A stretch of 64,000 bases of DNA from Streptomyces sp. NBS 14/10 (GTDB taxonomy: Bacteria; Actinomycetota; Actinomycetes; Streptomycetales; Streptomycetaceae), in the NCBI RefSeq assembly GCF_002224125.1, contig NZ_NCSM01000014.1, forward strand, positions 468,376 through 532,375, given 5' to 3'. Shown here in pieces: positions 9,201-16,668 of this stretch. Below the pieces are notes generated by a model. It was given only the letters and a program-made list of their open reading frames with translations. It was not told the origin of the DNA and searched no databases. How positions within the stretch are numbered: position 1 is the stretch's first letter; each line of letters begins with the position of its first letter. The translations under genes and the position numbers were made by a program.

Positions 9201-9587
9201 GCAGCCGCGCATGGCCAGCGAACCCGTCTGCCGCGCCAGCACCGCCGTCCACCCTGACCCGACGATCGTGCAACTGTCCATGGCCACCTGACCGCGCGGC
9301 GCGTCCACCACGGCCACATCCTCAGCTCCGCCGCGCAGCACCAGATCGGTCAGCATGACCGCATCCGCCACCAGCGTCAGCGCCGTACCCCGCCGCGGAC
9401 AGATCTCCACACTCCCCGGCTCACCCTCGGCCACGATCGTCACCCGGGTCCGGACCGTGAGGTTTTCGGCGTACCGGCCGGGACGGATGTGGATGACCGC
9501 GCCCGTACGTGCCGTGGCCAGCGCCTCACCAATCGTCCGGAAACCCTCCGGCTGCTCCGGACCGACCGTAAGTACCTGCCGTGACAC
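6273..9587 (-). CDS. EccA-like protein: right-handed beta-helix fused to two CbxX/CfqX-type AAA+ ATPase domains
   Basis: A 1104-residue cytosolic-looking protein with no signal peptide. The GTG start at 9587 is supported by a perfect AGGAGG (plus-strand CCTCCT at 9595-9600) seven bases upstream, so a longer reading to 9653 is unnecessary. Residues about 30-530 are a right-handed parallel beta-helix of roughly 22-residue rungs with recurring xCxI/V and SxGxGI motifs. Two AAA+ modules follow, with Walker A GPPGTGKTT near 606 and 882 and Walker B VLFIDEAYTL near 663 and 940. Sensor-type GRLASRF-like segments are also present. CbxX/CfqX AAA proteins in ESX loci (EccA) are thought to chaperone or release substrates. 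The gene is divergent from the mycosin gene, 64 bases apart. Confidence 0.85.
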   Translation of the reverse strand: MSRQVLTVGPEQPEGFRTIGEALATARTGAVIHIRPGRYAENLTVRTRVTIVAEGEPGSVEICPRRGTALTLVADAVMLTDLVLRGGAEDVAVVDAPRGQVAMDSCTIVGSGWTAVLARQTGSLAMRGCRVTNREGAGIVDTSETGSVIEDCVLENLGTSAIVLSENARSTIRNCRMRDTRGNGVLANGEAQGSIESCDITGTDKPAIALEGNSTTRVMHTTVRDTSVGVYLTSSSRPTLEQVSVSGTTGPGIALSAGADPLLRRCTTTRTKGPGLVVSERSRGTFEDCEFTSAGGSAIRVADSSSPSFFRAVVRDCADPAAAVQLVDESTAEFDRLEVSDAQGSAISIRTHANPLVRHALITAPGRFGVEVGEEGRGRLEFCTIERATDAGIRIADGGNTQLDDCVLRASGEAAVSIGREGIATVRDIEIDGSGASGIAVEDGAELTLTRARITGAQAHGVLLTAGSRAELRTCQISGSVGDGIRVDTAEPVTVTGCTVRDNRGAGLAQTRPSERLDITELTSADNGTPDVWGDAVAAGAGGRAASGKDSGRGEPADPLEELDALIGLEGVKHQVRTLVNLNQLAQRRQRLGMPVPSMSRHLVFAGPPGTGKTTVARLYGSILAQLGVLPEGHLVEVSRADLVAQVIGGTAIKTTEAFNQAIGGVLFIDEAYTLTPDGGSSNDFGREAVDTLLKLMEDHREDVVVIAAGYSAEMTSFLESNPGLASRFTRTIEFANYSVTDLVTITESMCASHQYELGPGTTETLAAHFEGMDRGASFGNGRAARRVFEEMVDRQAFRLATMAEPAERDLTLLLPEDVSDESGAYQQTDEDREAMLARLEAMVGLSAVKREVTDLVSLLTTAKQREAAGLPAPRISQHLVFSGPPGTGKTTVARLYAGLLHSLGVLPRGQLVEVARADLVGRYVGHTAQLTKEVFESAMGGVLFIDEAYTLTPEGGGSDFGREAVDTLLKLMEDHRDQVVVIVAGYTAEMRRFLASNPGLASRFSRFVEFENYSTDELLTILERHAEESGYTCTADTLDALHTHIDAIPRDRSFGNGRLARQLLETMITHQARRLTAVRAPSVDDLRTLLPEDLPAAGLGVFG

Positions 9588-9651
9588 GCTACGACCTCCT
9601 GGTTTCGTGGGGGGCCGGGCCCGGCCCGGTCCCCATATCCAATCCCATACC
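9588..9651. promoter_or_regulatory. Short divergent control region of the EccA-like and mycosin genes
   Basis: Sixty-four bases separate the two divergent starts. It holds the AGGAGG of the minus-strand gene and a perfect 16-base G/C palindrome at 9612-9627. No ribosome binding site precedes the mycosin ATGs, so that gene may be leaderless or start from a weak site. No convincing -10/-35 pair was identified. Confidence 0.4.
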
Positions 9652-10842
9652 ATGTGCCGTATGCCATCCGACCGTTACCGTCGGGCTGCGGCCCTCGCGG
9701 CGGCAGCCGCACTTCCCGCTCTGGTGATGTCCCCGCCCGCCCATGCCGATGACGGCGATCCGGTGAGGCTGCCCCCGCTGCGGCTGCGGATGGCTGCCGA
9801 CGATTCGTGTGCCACCGCCTCGGTCAAGACGGCCGAAGCCCGGCCCTGGACGCACCAGGCGCTCCAACTGTCCCGCTCCTGGCAGCTGTCGCAGGGCGTC
9901 GGCGTGACCGTGGCCGTGGTGGACACCGGGGTCGGACAGCAGAGCCCCGCGCTGTCCGGCCGCGTCACGGCCGAGGGCACGGCGGGCCAGGACTGCGTGG
10001 GCCACGGCAGTTTCGCCGCGGGTCTGATCGCGGCCGCCCCCACCGGGAAGGGCGCCGTCACGGGTGTCGCGCCCGCCGCGCGCATCCTCGCCGTACGGGG
10101 TACGGACACCCGGGGCAATCCCTCCGCCCAGCTGGTGGCGGACGGCATCAGGTCCGCCGTGGACGACGGGGCGGACGTGGTGTACGTCGGCCAGGCCCTG
10201 GCCACCGGCGGCAAGGAGCTGACCGAAGCCGTCGCCTACGCCGGCAGCAAGGACGTGCTGATCGTCGCCCCCGTGGCCCCCGACGTCGCTCCCGAGGGCG
10301 CCGACGGGAAGCCCGACACCCGGGCCAGGGCGTACTGGCCGGCGCGTATCCCCCATGTGCTGTCGGTCGTCGACTACGGCCCGGCCGGAACCCGTCCCGA
10401 GGGAGCGCCCCCGGCGCTCGACCCCGACCTGGCCGCGCCCGGGGACGCCGTGGTGGGCATCGGGCCCAAGGGCAGTGGCCACTACATCGGCTCGGGCTCG
10501 TCGCTGGCGGCCGCACACGTGGCGGGAGCGGCGGCGCTGATCCGTTCCTACCAGCCCGACCTCTCCGCGGCCCAGGTCTCGCGCAGGCTGCTGGAGGCCG
10601 CCTACCCCGACGCCGTACCCAAACTGGATGCCTACGCCGGGCTGACGGCCGTCCTCCCGACCGACGGGCCCGCCGCCGAGGCCGAGGCCGCCCCGGCGCA
10701 CATCCCCCCGGCCGCCTCGGACACGCCCCGTGTGCGGGCGCTGATGATCGGCGGCGGTGCCCTGGTGGTGGTGCTGCTGGTGGGCGCCGCGATGGTGATC
10801 GTGCCGCTGGGCAAGGCCCGCGGCTGGCGCCCGGCGCCCTAG
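9652..10842 (+). CDS. mycP: Mycosin (subtilisin-like T7SS protease)
   Basis: A 396-residue S8 serine protease of the mycosin type. It has an N-terminal hydrophobic signal (Ala-rich, ending near PAHA at residue 32), then the catalytic triad: Asp91 in AVVDTGVG, His118 in VGHGSFAAG and Ser284 in GSSLAAAHVAG. One C-terminal membrane helix lies near residues 364-386 before a short basic tail. This is the standard mycosin layout: an exported, membrane-anchored protease required for ESX complex stability, with substrates still debated. A second ATG at 9661 would remove three residues; neither ATG has a clear ribosome binding site. It converges with eccC across a perfect hairpin. Confidence 0.9.
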   Translation: MCRMPSDRYRRAAALAAAAALPALVMSPPAHADDGDPVRLPPLRLRMAADDSCATASVKTAEARPWTHQALQLSRSWQLSQGVGVTVAVVDTGVGQQSPALSGRVTAEGTAGQDCVGHGSFAAGLIAAAPTGKGAVTGVAPAARILAVRGTDTRGNPSAQLVADGIRSAVDDGADVVYVGQALATGGKELTEAVAYAGSKDVLIVAPVAPDVAPEGADGKPDTRARAYWPARIPHVLSVVDYGPAGTRPEGAPPALDPDLAAPGDAVVGIGPKGSGHYIGSGSSLAAAHVAGAAALIRSYQPDLSAAQVSRRLLEAAYPDAVPKLDAYAGLTAVLPTDGPAAEAEAAPAHIPPAASDTPRVRALMIGGGALVVVLLVGAAMVIVPLGKARGWRPAP

Positions 10843-10858
10843 GGCGCTTCTCTCGCGC

Positions 10859-10889
10859 CGGGTGCGGGGGACTCGTTCCCCCGCACCCG
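10859..10889. terminator. Bidirectional terminator between mycP and eccC
   Basis: A perfect 13-bp G/C-rich stem (10859-10871 with 10877-10889) and a five-base loop sit in the 68-base gap between two converging genes. There is no T-run, as is common in Streptomyces terminators. Its position and symmetry support termination from both sides. Confidence 0.75.
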
Positions 10890-10910
10890 TGGCGTATCTG
10901 GTCCCCAGCA

Positions 10911-13900
10911 TCAGGACCCCGGCCGTACCGGCTCCGGGCCTGCGGAGTCCGGGGCGAGGAGGGCGGTTTGGACCTCCACCTTCTTGCGGCGGGTGATGTG
11001 GGTGCCGCGTCCTGGTATGAGGTTGCGGCCCTTGACGTTGCTGAAGAGATAGCCCTCGGTGGGCGGGCAGGAGAGCAGGATGCCGGGGGCGTTGACTTCC
11101 TGCAGGCGTCGCATGAGGGGGTCGTTGAGTCCGCGTCCGGCTCCGGCGGCGGCGCGGGCGACGATGAGGTGCATGCCGACTTCGTAGCCGAGGGCGAGGT
11201 GGTCCATGAGGGGTGAGAAGGGCTGGTTGAGGGGTCCGCCGCCGCCGACCATGTCGTAGTCGTCGACCAGGATGAACAGCCGCGGTCCGGTCCACCAGTC
11301 GCACAGCCGCATCCGCGCGGGTGCGATATCGGGGCCGGGGAGTCGGGTGCGTACGGCCCGGGCCGCTCCGTCGACCAGCTCCTTGAGGGCGTCGATGGAG
11401 ACGGCGTGGCCGAGGCGGTAGTCGTCGGGGATGGCCTCGACGAGTTCGCGGCGGTAGTCGACGACCATGATGCGGGCTTCGGCGGGGGTGTAGCGGTCGG
11501 TGATGGCTTTGGCCATCAGACGCAGGAGGTTCGTTTTGCCGCTTTCGGTGTCGCCGACGACGATCAGGTGGGGGTTGGTGGTGAAGTCGTGCCAGAGGGT
11601 GTCCATCCGCTCTTCCCCCATGCCCAGCGGTACCCGCAAGTCGCCCTCGGGCGCGGGCAGTTCTGCGGCCGGAAGCAGGGTGGGCAGCATCCTCACGGGC
11701 GGGGCCGACGGGCCGGTCCAGTGTTCGCGCACCCTCGCCACGAGGTCGGCGACGCCGTCGGAGAGGTCGTCGGCGTCCGGCTTCCCGTCCACGCGCGGCA
11801 GCGCGGCGAGGTAATCCAGCTTGGAGTCGTGGGTGAGGCCGCGGCCGGGGATGCGGGGGACTTTGGCGGCTTTGCGGATGTCGATGCCGGAGTCCATGGG
11901 GTCGCCCATGCGCAGTTCGAGGCGGGTGCCGGACTGGTCGCGGATGGCGGAGGAGAGTTCGACCCAGCGGGCGGTGGTGGTGATGAGGTGGATTCCGTAG
12001 TTGAGGCCGCGGCTGGCGATGGCGTTGAAGGTCTGGATGTGCTGGTCGTAGTCCTGGCGGACGGTGGACCAGCCGTCGATGACCAGGAAGGCGTCGCCGT
12101 GCGCCTCGTTGGGGAACTCGCCCGCTGCCCGGCGGCGGCGGAGGGTGGGCATGGAGTCGATGCCGTGGTCGAGGAAGAACTTCTCCCGGTGCGCGAGGAG
12201 CGAGGTGATTTCGGAGATGACCCGCCCGACCCGCTCCTTGTCCATGCGGGCGGCCACACCGCCGACGTGGGGGAGCCGAGCGAGTCCGGCCAGGGTGCCG
12301 CCGCCGAAGTCGAGGCAGTAGAACTGCACTTCGCGGGGGGTGTGGGTGAGGGCGAGTGAGGTGATGAGGGTGCGGAGCAGGGTGGATTTGCCGCTCTGCG
12401 GGCCGCCGGCGATGGCGACGTGGCCACCGGCGCCGGACACGTCCACCAGCAGCTCGTCCCGGCGCTGGTCGAAGGGACGGTCGATGATGCCCACCGGTGC
12501 GGTGAGCCGTCCCCGCCGCGCGCCGTCGCAGGTCAGGCCGTACTCGGTGTCGGGCGCCAGCGGCGCCAGCAGCTCATCCAGGGTGGACGGTTTGCTGAGC
12601 GGGGGCAGCCAGACCTGGTGGGCGGGCGGGCCGGCGTGGCGCATGCGGTCCACGGCGACCGACAGCAGCGAGTCACCGTCCTCTTCCTCGTCGGGCTTCT
12701 CGGGCTCGTTCTCGGGCAGGTCGGGCAGCTGCCGGGGCACCACCCAGCCCGCCGTCCACGGCACCACCTGACTGGCCACCCGGGCCTGATGCGCGCTGCC
12801 GCTCCGGCGGCGGTAAGGGCCGGAGACATAGGCGGCGCGGAACCGGGTCAGCGCTTCCACACCGGTCTTGATGAAACCACTACCCGGACGCGACGGCAGT
12901 TCGTAGGCGTCGGGTACGCCGAGGACGCCGCGGCTTTCCATCGCGGAGAAGGTACGCAGACCGATGCGGTAGGACAAGTGGGATTCCAATTGGTGCATGC
13001 GGCCTTCGTCCAGGCGCTGCGAGGCGAGCAGCAGATGGACGCCGAGGCTGCGCCCGAGGCGTCCGATCATGACGAAGAGTTCCATGAACTCCCGGTGCGC
13101 GGCGAGGAGTTCGCTGAACTCGTCGACGACGACGAACAGGCTCGGCAACGGGTTCAGCGGTGTTCCGTCGGCCCGGGCCTTTTCGTATTCCAGTGCCGAG
13201 GTGTAGTTACCGGCCGCCCGCAGGAGTTCCTGGCGGCGGATGAGTTCACCGTGCAGGGCGTCCTGCATACGGGAAACCAGCGCCACCTCATCGGCGAGGT
13301 TGGTGATGACCGCTGAGGTGTGCGGCAATTCGTCCAGGCCCAGGAATGTCGCGCCACCCTTGAAGTCCACCAGGACGAAATTGAGGGTCTCGGAGGAGTT
13401 GGTGAGCGCGAGCGAGAGTACCAGGGTGCGCAGCAGCTCACTTTTACCCGAGCCGGTCGCGCCGATCAGCATTCCGTGCGGGCCCGTACCGCCCTGCGCG
13501 GACTCCTTGATGTCCAGCTCCACCGGCGCTCCGTCCGTGCCGACCGCGATCGGCACCCGCAGCCGCTCCGATCCCGTACGCCGCTCCCACAGCGAGGGCG
13601 GCTCATGACGGTGCAGGTCGGGGATGCCCAGCAGCGAGGTCAGCTCGACGTCGGCGGCCAGGGGTTCGGAGGAATCCTGGGCTATGCCCATCCGGTAGGG
13701 GGCGAGCCGCTTGGCCAGTGAGGTCGCGGTGGCCATGGCCATCCGGTCCGGCCGCCCCAGCGGAGTGTGCTGCTCCTTGCGCTCACGGTCGGTGCGCACC
13801 AGGCGCATGATCTCTTCGGCCAGGTCGAGCCGGAGCGTGGACCGGCCGGGCCGCCAGGTGAGCGAGGTGTCCAGGTCGAGGACGACCGCGTTGCGGAAGC

Positions 13901-14909
13901 CGGGACCCTCCATCCGATGTCCGCCCGGGACCGTGACCCCGTCCAGGACGACTACGGTGTAGGGCTCCTCACGCCCGGCCATGGCGTCGGGCTCGAACGG
14001 GGGACGCTCGGTGAACTCGGCGCCGAGGAGATCGTCAAGCTCGTTGACGGAGGAGACGACCATCCGTACCGAACCGGCGCCGTCGGACTCCTGCTGGTGG
14101 AGGTTGTGGGGAAGCCACTTCACCCACTCCCACTCGCCGCGCCGCTCATCGGCCGCGCAGATCGCGATCCACAAGTCCTCGGGGGAGTGGACCACGGCCA
14201 GCTGCGCCACCATCGCCCGCGCCAGCGCGTGGATGCGCTCCTCGTCGCCGCGGAACAGCACCCGGGCCCAGGTGCGCAGATAGACTGCGATGGGCTGCTC
14301 GGGCACGGTGGAGTACGCGCGGATGAAGCTGCGCAGGGCGTGTGCGCTGAGCGGTTCGAGGTCCTCGACCGGCTTGGTGGACAGCGGGGCGAGCCGCAGC
14401 CCCAGTTTCTGATCGCCGACCGCGACCCGTACTTCGCCGAAGTCGTCATCGGCCGGACGGCGTTCCCACAGCCGGGTGGTGCCGACCAGCGACCACAGGG
14501 CATCGGGTGCGGGGTGGCGCCAGGCCAGGGCGCGCTGCTGGTCGGCCACGGCGCCACGGACCTTGCGCCGGGTCTGGCGCAGATAGCGCAGGTAGTCCCG
14601 CCGTTCGCCCTTGAGTTTCTGTTTGCGTTCGCTGCTGCGGCGGACGAGCTGGCCCAGGATCATGGCGCCCGCGGAGACGACCATCATGCCCAGGGCGAGG
14701 TAGATGAAGGCGCCGCTCCTGGAGCCGCCGGGCCTCATGTACATGAGCATCATGGACACCGACATCAGTGCCATGGGGAGGTAGTTCCAGATGGCGGAGG
14801 AGTCGGGGGTGACCTCGGGGAGAGTGGGCGGCTCCTGGAGGCTCAGTTCCCCTTCGGGCATGTCCGGTCCGCGCCGACGCGCGGGCCTGCGGAACAGGAC
14901 GGTACTCAA
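10911..14909 (-). CDS. eccC: Type VII secretion ATPase EccC
   Basis: A 1332-residue FtsK/SpoIIIE-type ATPase, the motor of the ESX system. The start is TTG at 14909 with AAGGAG about nine bases upstream; the next Met (residue 17) has no ribosome binding site. Two membrane helices lie near residues 45-90. Three ATPase domains follow, with Walker A GATGSGKS at about 483, GGPQSGKST at about 835 and GDTESGKT at about 1119. The Walker B strands are FVVVDEF, FLVIDGW and FILVDDY. Only the first carries the catalytic Glu, in line with EccC proteins where D2 and D3 act as regulatory or substrate-binding domains. It is a single-chain EccC rather than split EccCa/EccCb. It is transcribed away from eccD. 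Confidence 0.95.
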   Translation of the reverse strand: MSTVLFRRPARRRGPDMPEGELSLQEPPTLPEVTPDSSAIWNYLPMALMSVSMMLMYMRPGGSRSGAFIYLALGMMVVSAGAMILGQLVRRSSERKQKLKGERRDYLRYLRQTRRKVRGAVADQQRALAWRHPAPDALWSLVGTTRLWERRPADDDFGEVRVAVGDQKLGLRLAPLSTKPVEDLEPLSAHALRSFIRAYSTVPEQPIAVYLRTWARVLFRGDEERIHALARAMVAQLAVVHSPEDLWIAICAADERRGEWEWVKWLPHNLHQQESDGAGSVRMVVSSVNELDDLLGAEFTERPPFEPDAMAGREEPYTVVVLDGVTVPGGHRMEGPGFRNAVVLDLDTSLTWRPGRSTLRLDLAEEIMRLVRTDRERKEQHTPLGRPDRMAMATATSLAKRLAPYRMGIAQDSSEPLAADVELTSLLGIPDLHRHEPPSLWERRTGSERLRVPIAVGTDGAPVELDIKESAQGGTGPHGMLIGATGSGKSELLRTLVLSLALTNSSETLNFVLVDFKGGATFLGLDELPHTSAVITNLADEVALVSRMQDALHGELIRRQELLRAAGNYTSALEYEKARADGTPLNPLPSLFVVVDEFSELLAAHREFMELFVMIGRLGRSLGVHLLLASQRLDEGRMHQLESHLSYRIGLRTFSAMESRGVLGVPDAYELPSRPGSGFIKTGVEALTRFRAAYVSGPYRRRSGSAHQARVASQVVPWTAGWVVPRQLPDLPENEPEKPDEEEDGDSLLSVAVDRMRHAGPPAHQVWLPPLSKPSTLDELLAPLAPDTEYGLTCDGARRGRLTAPVGIIDRPFDQRRDELLVDVSGAGGHVAIAGGPQSGKSTLLRTLITSLALTHTPREVQFYCLDFGGGTLAGLARLPHVGGVAARMDKERVGRVISEITSLLAHREKFFLDHGIDSMPTLRRRRAAGEFPNEAHGDAFLVIDGWSTVRQDYDQHIQTFNAIASRGLNYGIHLITTTARWVELSSAIRDQSGTRLELRMGDPMDSGIDIRKAAKVPRIPGRGLTHDSKLDYLAALPRVDGKPDADDLSDGVADLVARVREHWTGPSAPPVRMLPTLLPAAELPAPEGDLRVPLGMGEERMDTLWHDFTTNPHLIVVGDTESGKTNLLRLMAKAITDRYTPAEARIMVVDYRRELVEAIPDDYRLGHAVSIDALKELVDGAARAVRTRLPGPDIAPARMRLCDWWTGPRLFILVDDYDMVGGGGPLNQPFSPLMDHLALGYEVGMHLIVARAAAGAGRGLNDPLMRRLQEVNAPGILLSCPPTEGYLFSNVKGRNLIPGRGTHITRRKKVEVQTALLAPDSAGPEPVRPGS

Positions 14910-15234
14910 GCGGGTGGTCTCCTTCGGAGGGTGCTGTCCTTCCGGCCGTACCCGACAGCAACTCGGGGACGGGACGGGGGTATGGACGCTGACCTGGGCA
15001 ACAGGACAGCCGGGACGGTGGAGACAAGCGTGCAGGTGCGAGAGACGGCACGTGCCATCGCGGCCGGTCCGGGGGCAGGAACCCCGACCGGACGGGAAGA
15101 GTCTACGATCCGTTTCTACGGTTCACTCAGACGGACGCACACGAGCAGGCGTTCAGCAAAGTAGTGTGCAGCTCAACCGCGCACACGTCCAACGAACGGC
15201 CCTCCCCGGAGACTTGAAAGTCTCCCGACGAAGC
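14910..15234. promoter_or_regulatory. Divergent eccC / eccD control region
   Basis: About 325 bases without a gene separate eccC (minus) and eccD (plus), and must carry promoters for both. Possible -10 hexamers overlap in the middle: TAGACT read on the minus strand (15100-15105) and TACGAT on the plus strand (15104-15109). Neither has a good -35 element. A perfect inverted repeat GGAGACTT/AAGTCTCC occupies 15208-15225, just ahead of eccD. As RNA it can fold into a 7-bp stem with a TGAA loop beside the start codon. These are pattern observations only. Confidence 0.4.
15208..15225 (+). promoter_or_regulatory. Inverted repeat ahead of the eccD start
   Basis: The 18 bases GGAGACTTGAAAGTCTCC form a perfect 8+2+8 palindrome 9-22 bases before the possible eccD starts. 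It could be an operator or an RNA hairpin limiting access to an otherwise poor ribosome binding site. Function is inferred only from position. Confidence 0.35.
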
Positions 15235-15246
15235 GTGAGTTTTCCC

Positions 15247-16647
15247 ATGCCTGAGAGCGCAACGGCAGGTCTGTGCCGCGTCACGGTGCACGCGCCGGCC
15301 AAATCCATCGATCTGGCGGTTCCCGCCGACGTACCCGTGGCTGATCTGCTGCCCACCCTGGTGAGTTACGCCGGTGACGATCTCGCCGAAAGGGGGCTGG
15401 AACACGGCGGCTGGATCCTCCAGCGGCTGGGCGGGCAGCCGCTGGAAGAGGACCGCAGCCTGGAGTCCATCGGGCTGCGCGACGGTGAGACCCTCTACCT
15501 GCGGCCGCGCACCGACTCCCTCCCCGAGGTCGTGCTGGACGACCTGGTGGACGGCATCGCCACCACCATGCAGGACCGCCCCTTCGGGTGGGCGCCGAAA
15601 ATCAGCCGCAGAACGCTCCTGAGCATGCTGATGCTCACCCTCGCCGCCGGTCTGGCCGCGCTCGCCGTGCCGGGGTCCTCCGGCGAGCTGCGTGCGCTGG
15701 CCGCGGCCGGCGCGGGGATGCTGCTGCTCGGGGGCGCCGGTTCGGCCAGCCGTGCCGTCGGCGACGCGGAGGCCGGTGCCGCGCTGGGCTTCGCGGCCGT
15801 GCCGTACTTCGGCCTGGCCGGCTGGCTGCTGCCCGGCGGGGCTCTGAGCGGGCCGCACTACTACGAGATGCTGGGCTCCCGGATCCTGGCCGCCGGTGCC
15901 GCGGCGGCGGGCGGTGCGATGCTCGCGGTCGCCGTCGCGGCCGCCTTCGCCTCGCTGTTCCTGGCCCTGGTCGCGGTCGCGGTGGCCGCTGTGCTGGCGG
16001 GGGCGCTGATGATGACCGCTGATCTCGGCCCGGGTCACACGGCCGGAGTGCTCGCCCTCGTCGCGGTCGTCTTCGGGGCGTTCGTGCCCTCGATGTCCTT
16101 CCGGCTCTCCGGGATGCGCATGCCACCACTGCCCACCAACGCCCATCAGTTGCAGGAGGGGATCGAGCCGCACTCACCCTCCGCCGTGGCCGCCCGCACC
16201 GTGGTCGCCGACGGCTGGATGACCGGTCTGTACGGCGCCACCGCCGCCATCTGCGCGGCCTGCCAGTACGGCCTGGCCCACCGCCTCACCCTCCCCACCA
16301 CCCTCACCATCGTGGCCCTCTCCCTGCTCCTGCTGCTGCACAGCCGCGGCCTGGGCAACACCCTCCAGCGCCTGTCACTGGTCGCCGCAGGCGTATGGGG
16401 CGCCGGACTCCTGGCCTACGACGCCGCCGTCTCCACCACCCCGGGTGGGCGGTTGCTGCTGGCGGCGGGGCTGCTGGCGGTCGCCGCCGCCATCGCCATC
16501 GCATCGTGGACCGTGCCCGGCCGCCGGCTGGTCCCGTACTGGGGCCGGGCGGCCGAAATCCTGCACTCCGCCATGGCCATCAGCCTGCTGCCCCTGTCGC
16601 TGTGGGTGCTCGGCGTCTACGGCTGGCTGCGCGCCCTCAACGGCTGA
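15247..16647 (+). CDS. eccD: Type VII secretion integral membrane protein EccD
   Basis: A 466-residue protein with the EccD layout. A cytosolic ubiquitin-like (YukD-type) domain covers residues about 8-90 (GLCRVTVHAP to ETLYLRPR), followed by an amphipathic linker. About eleven hydrophobic membrane helices then run from residue 120 to the C-terminus. EccD forms the membrane pore scaffold of the ESX complex. The ATG at 15247 is chosen, but an in-frame GTG at 15235 gives four more residues and neither has a good ribosome binding site. It is the first gene of the long plus-strand run, and eccB follows 21 bases later. Confidence 0.9.
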   Translation: MPESATAGLCRVTVHAPAKSIDLAVPADVPVADLLPTLVSYAGDDLAERGLEHGGWILQRLGGQPLEEDRSLESIGLRDGETLYLRPRTDSLPEVVLDDLVDGIATTMQDRPFGWAPKISRRTLLSMLMLTLAAGLAALAVPGSSGELRALAAAGAGMLLLGGAGSASRAVGDAEAGAALGFAAVPYFGLAGWLLPGGALSGPHYYEMLGSRILAAGAAAAGGAMLAVAVAAAFASLFLALVAVAVAAVLAGALMMTADLGPGHTAGVLALVAVVFGAFVPSMSFRLSGMRMPPLPTNAHQLQEGIEPHSPSAVAARTVVADGWMTGLYGATAAICAACQYGLAHRLTLPTTLTIVALSLLLLLHSRGLGNTLQRLSLVAAGVWGAGLLAYDAAVSTTPGGRLLLAAGLLAVAAAIAIASWTVPGRRLVPYWGRAAEILHSAMAISLLPLSLWVLGVYGWLRALNG

Positions 16648-16668
16648 CCCCTAAGGACCGACAAGCAC

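Noticed and set aside
9612..9627. G/C palindrome considered as a terminator
   Set aside because: It lies between two divergent starts, not at gene ends, and has no U-tract; it may be chance in such GC-rich DNA.
9355..9651. Extension of the mycosin frame upstream to 9355
   Set aside because: It would overlap the well-supported start of the minus-strand EccA-like gene, and the mycosin signal peptide begins at 9652/9661.
9588..9653. Extension of the EccA-like gene to an ATG at 9653
   Set aside because: The GTG at 9587 has a perfect AGGAGG at ideal spacing; the extra 22 residues are Pro/Arg/Gly filler.
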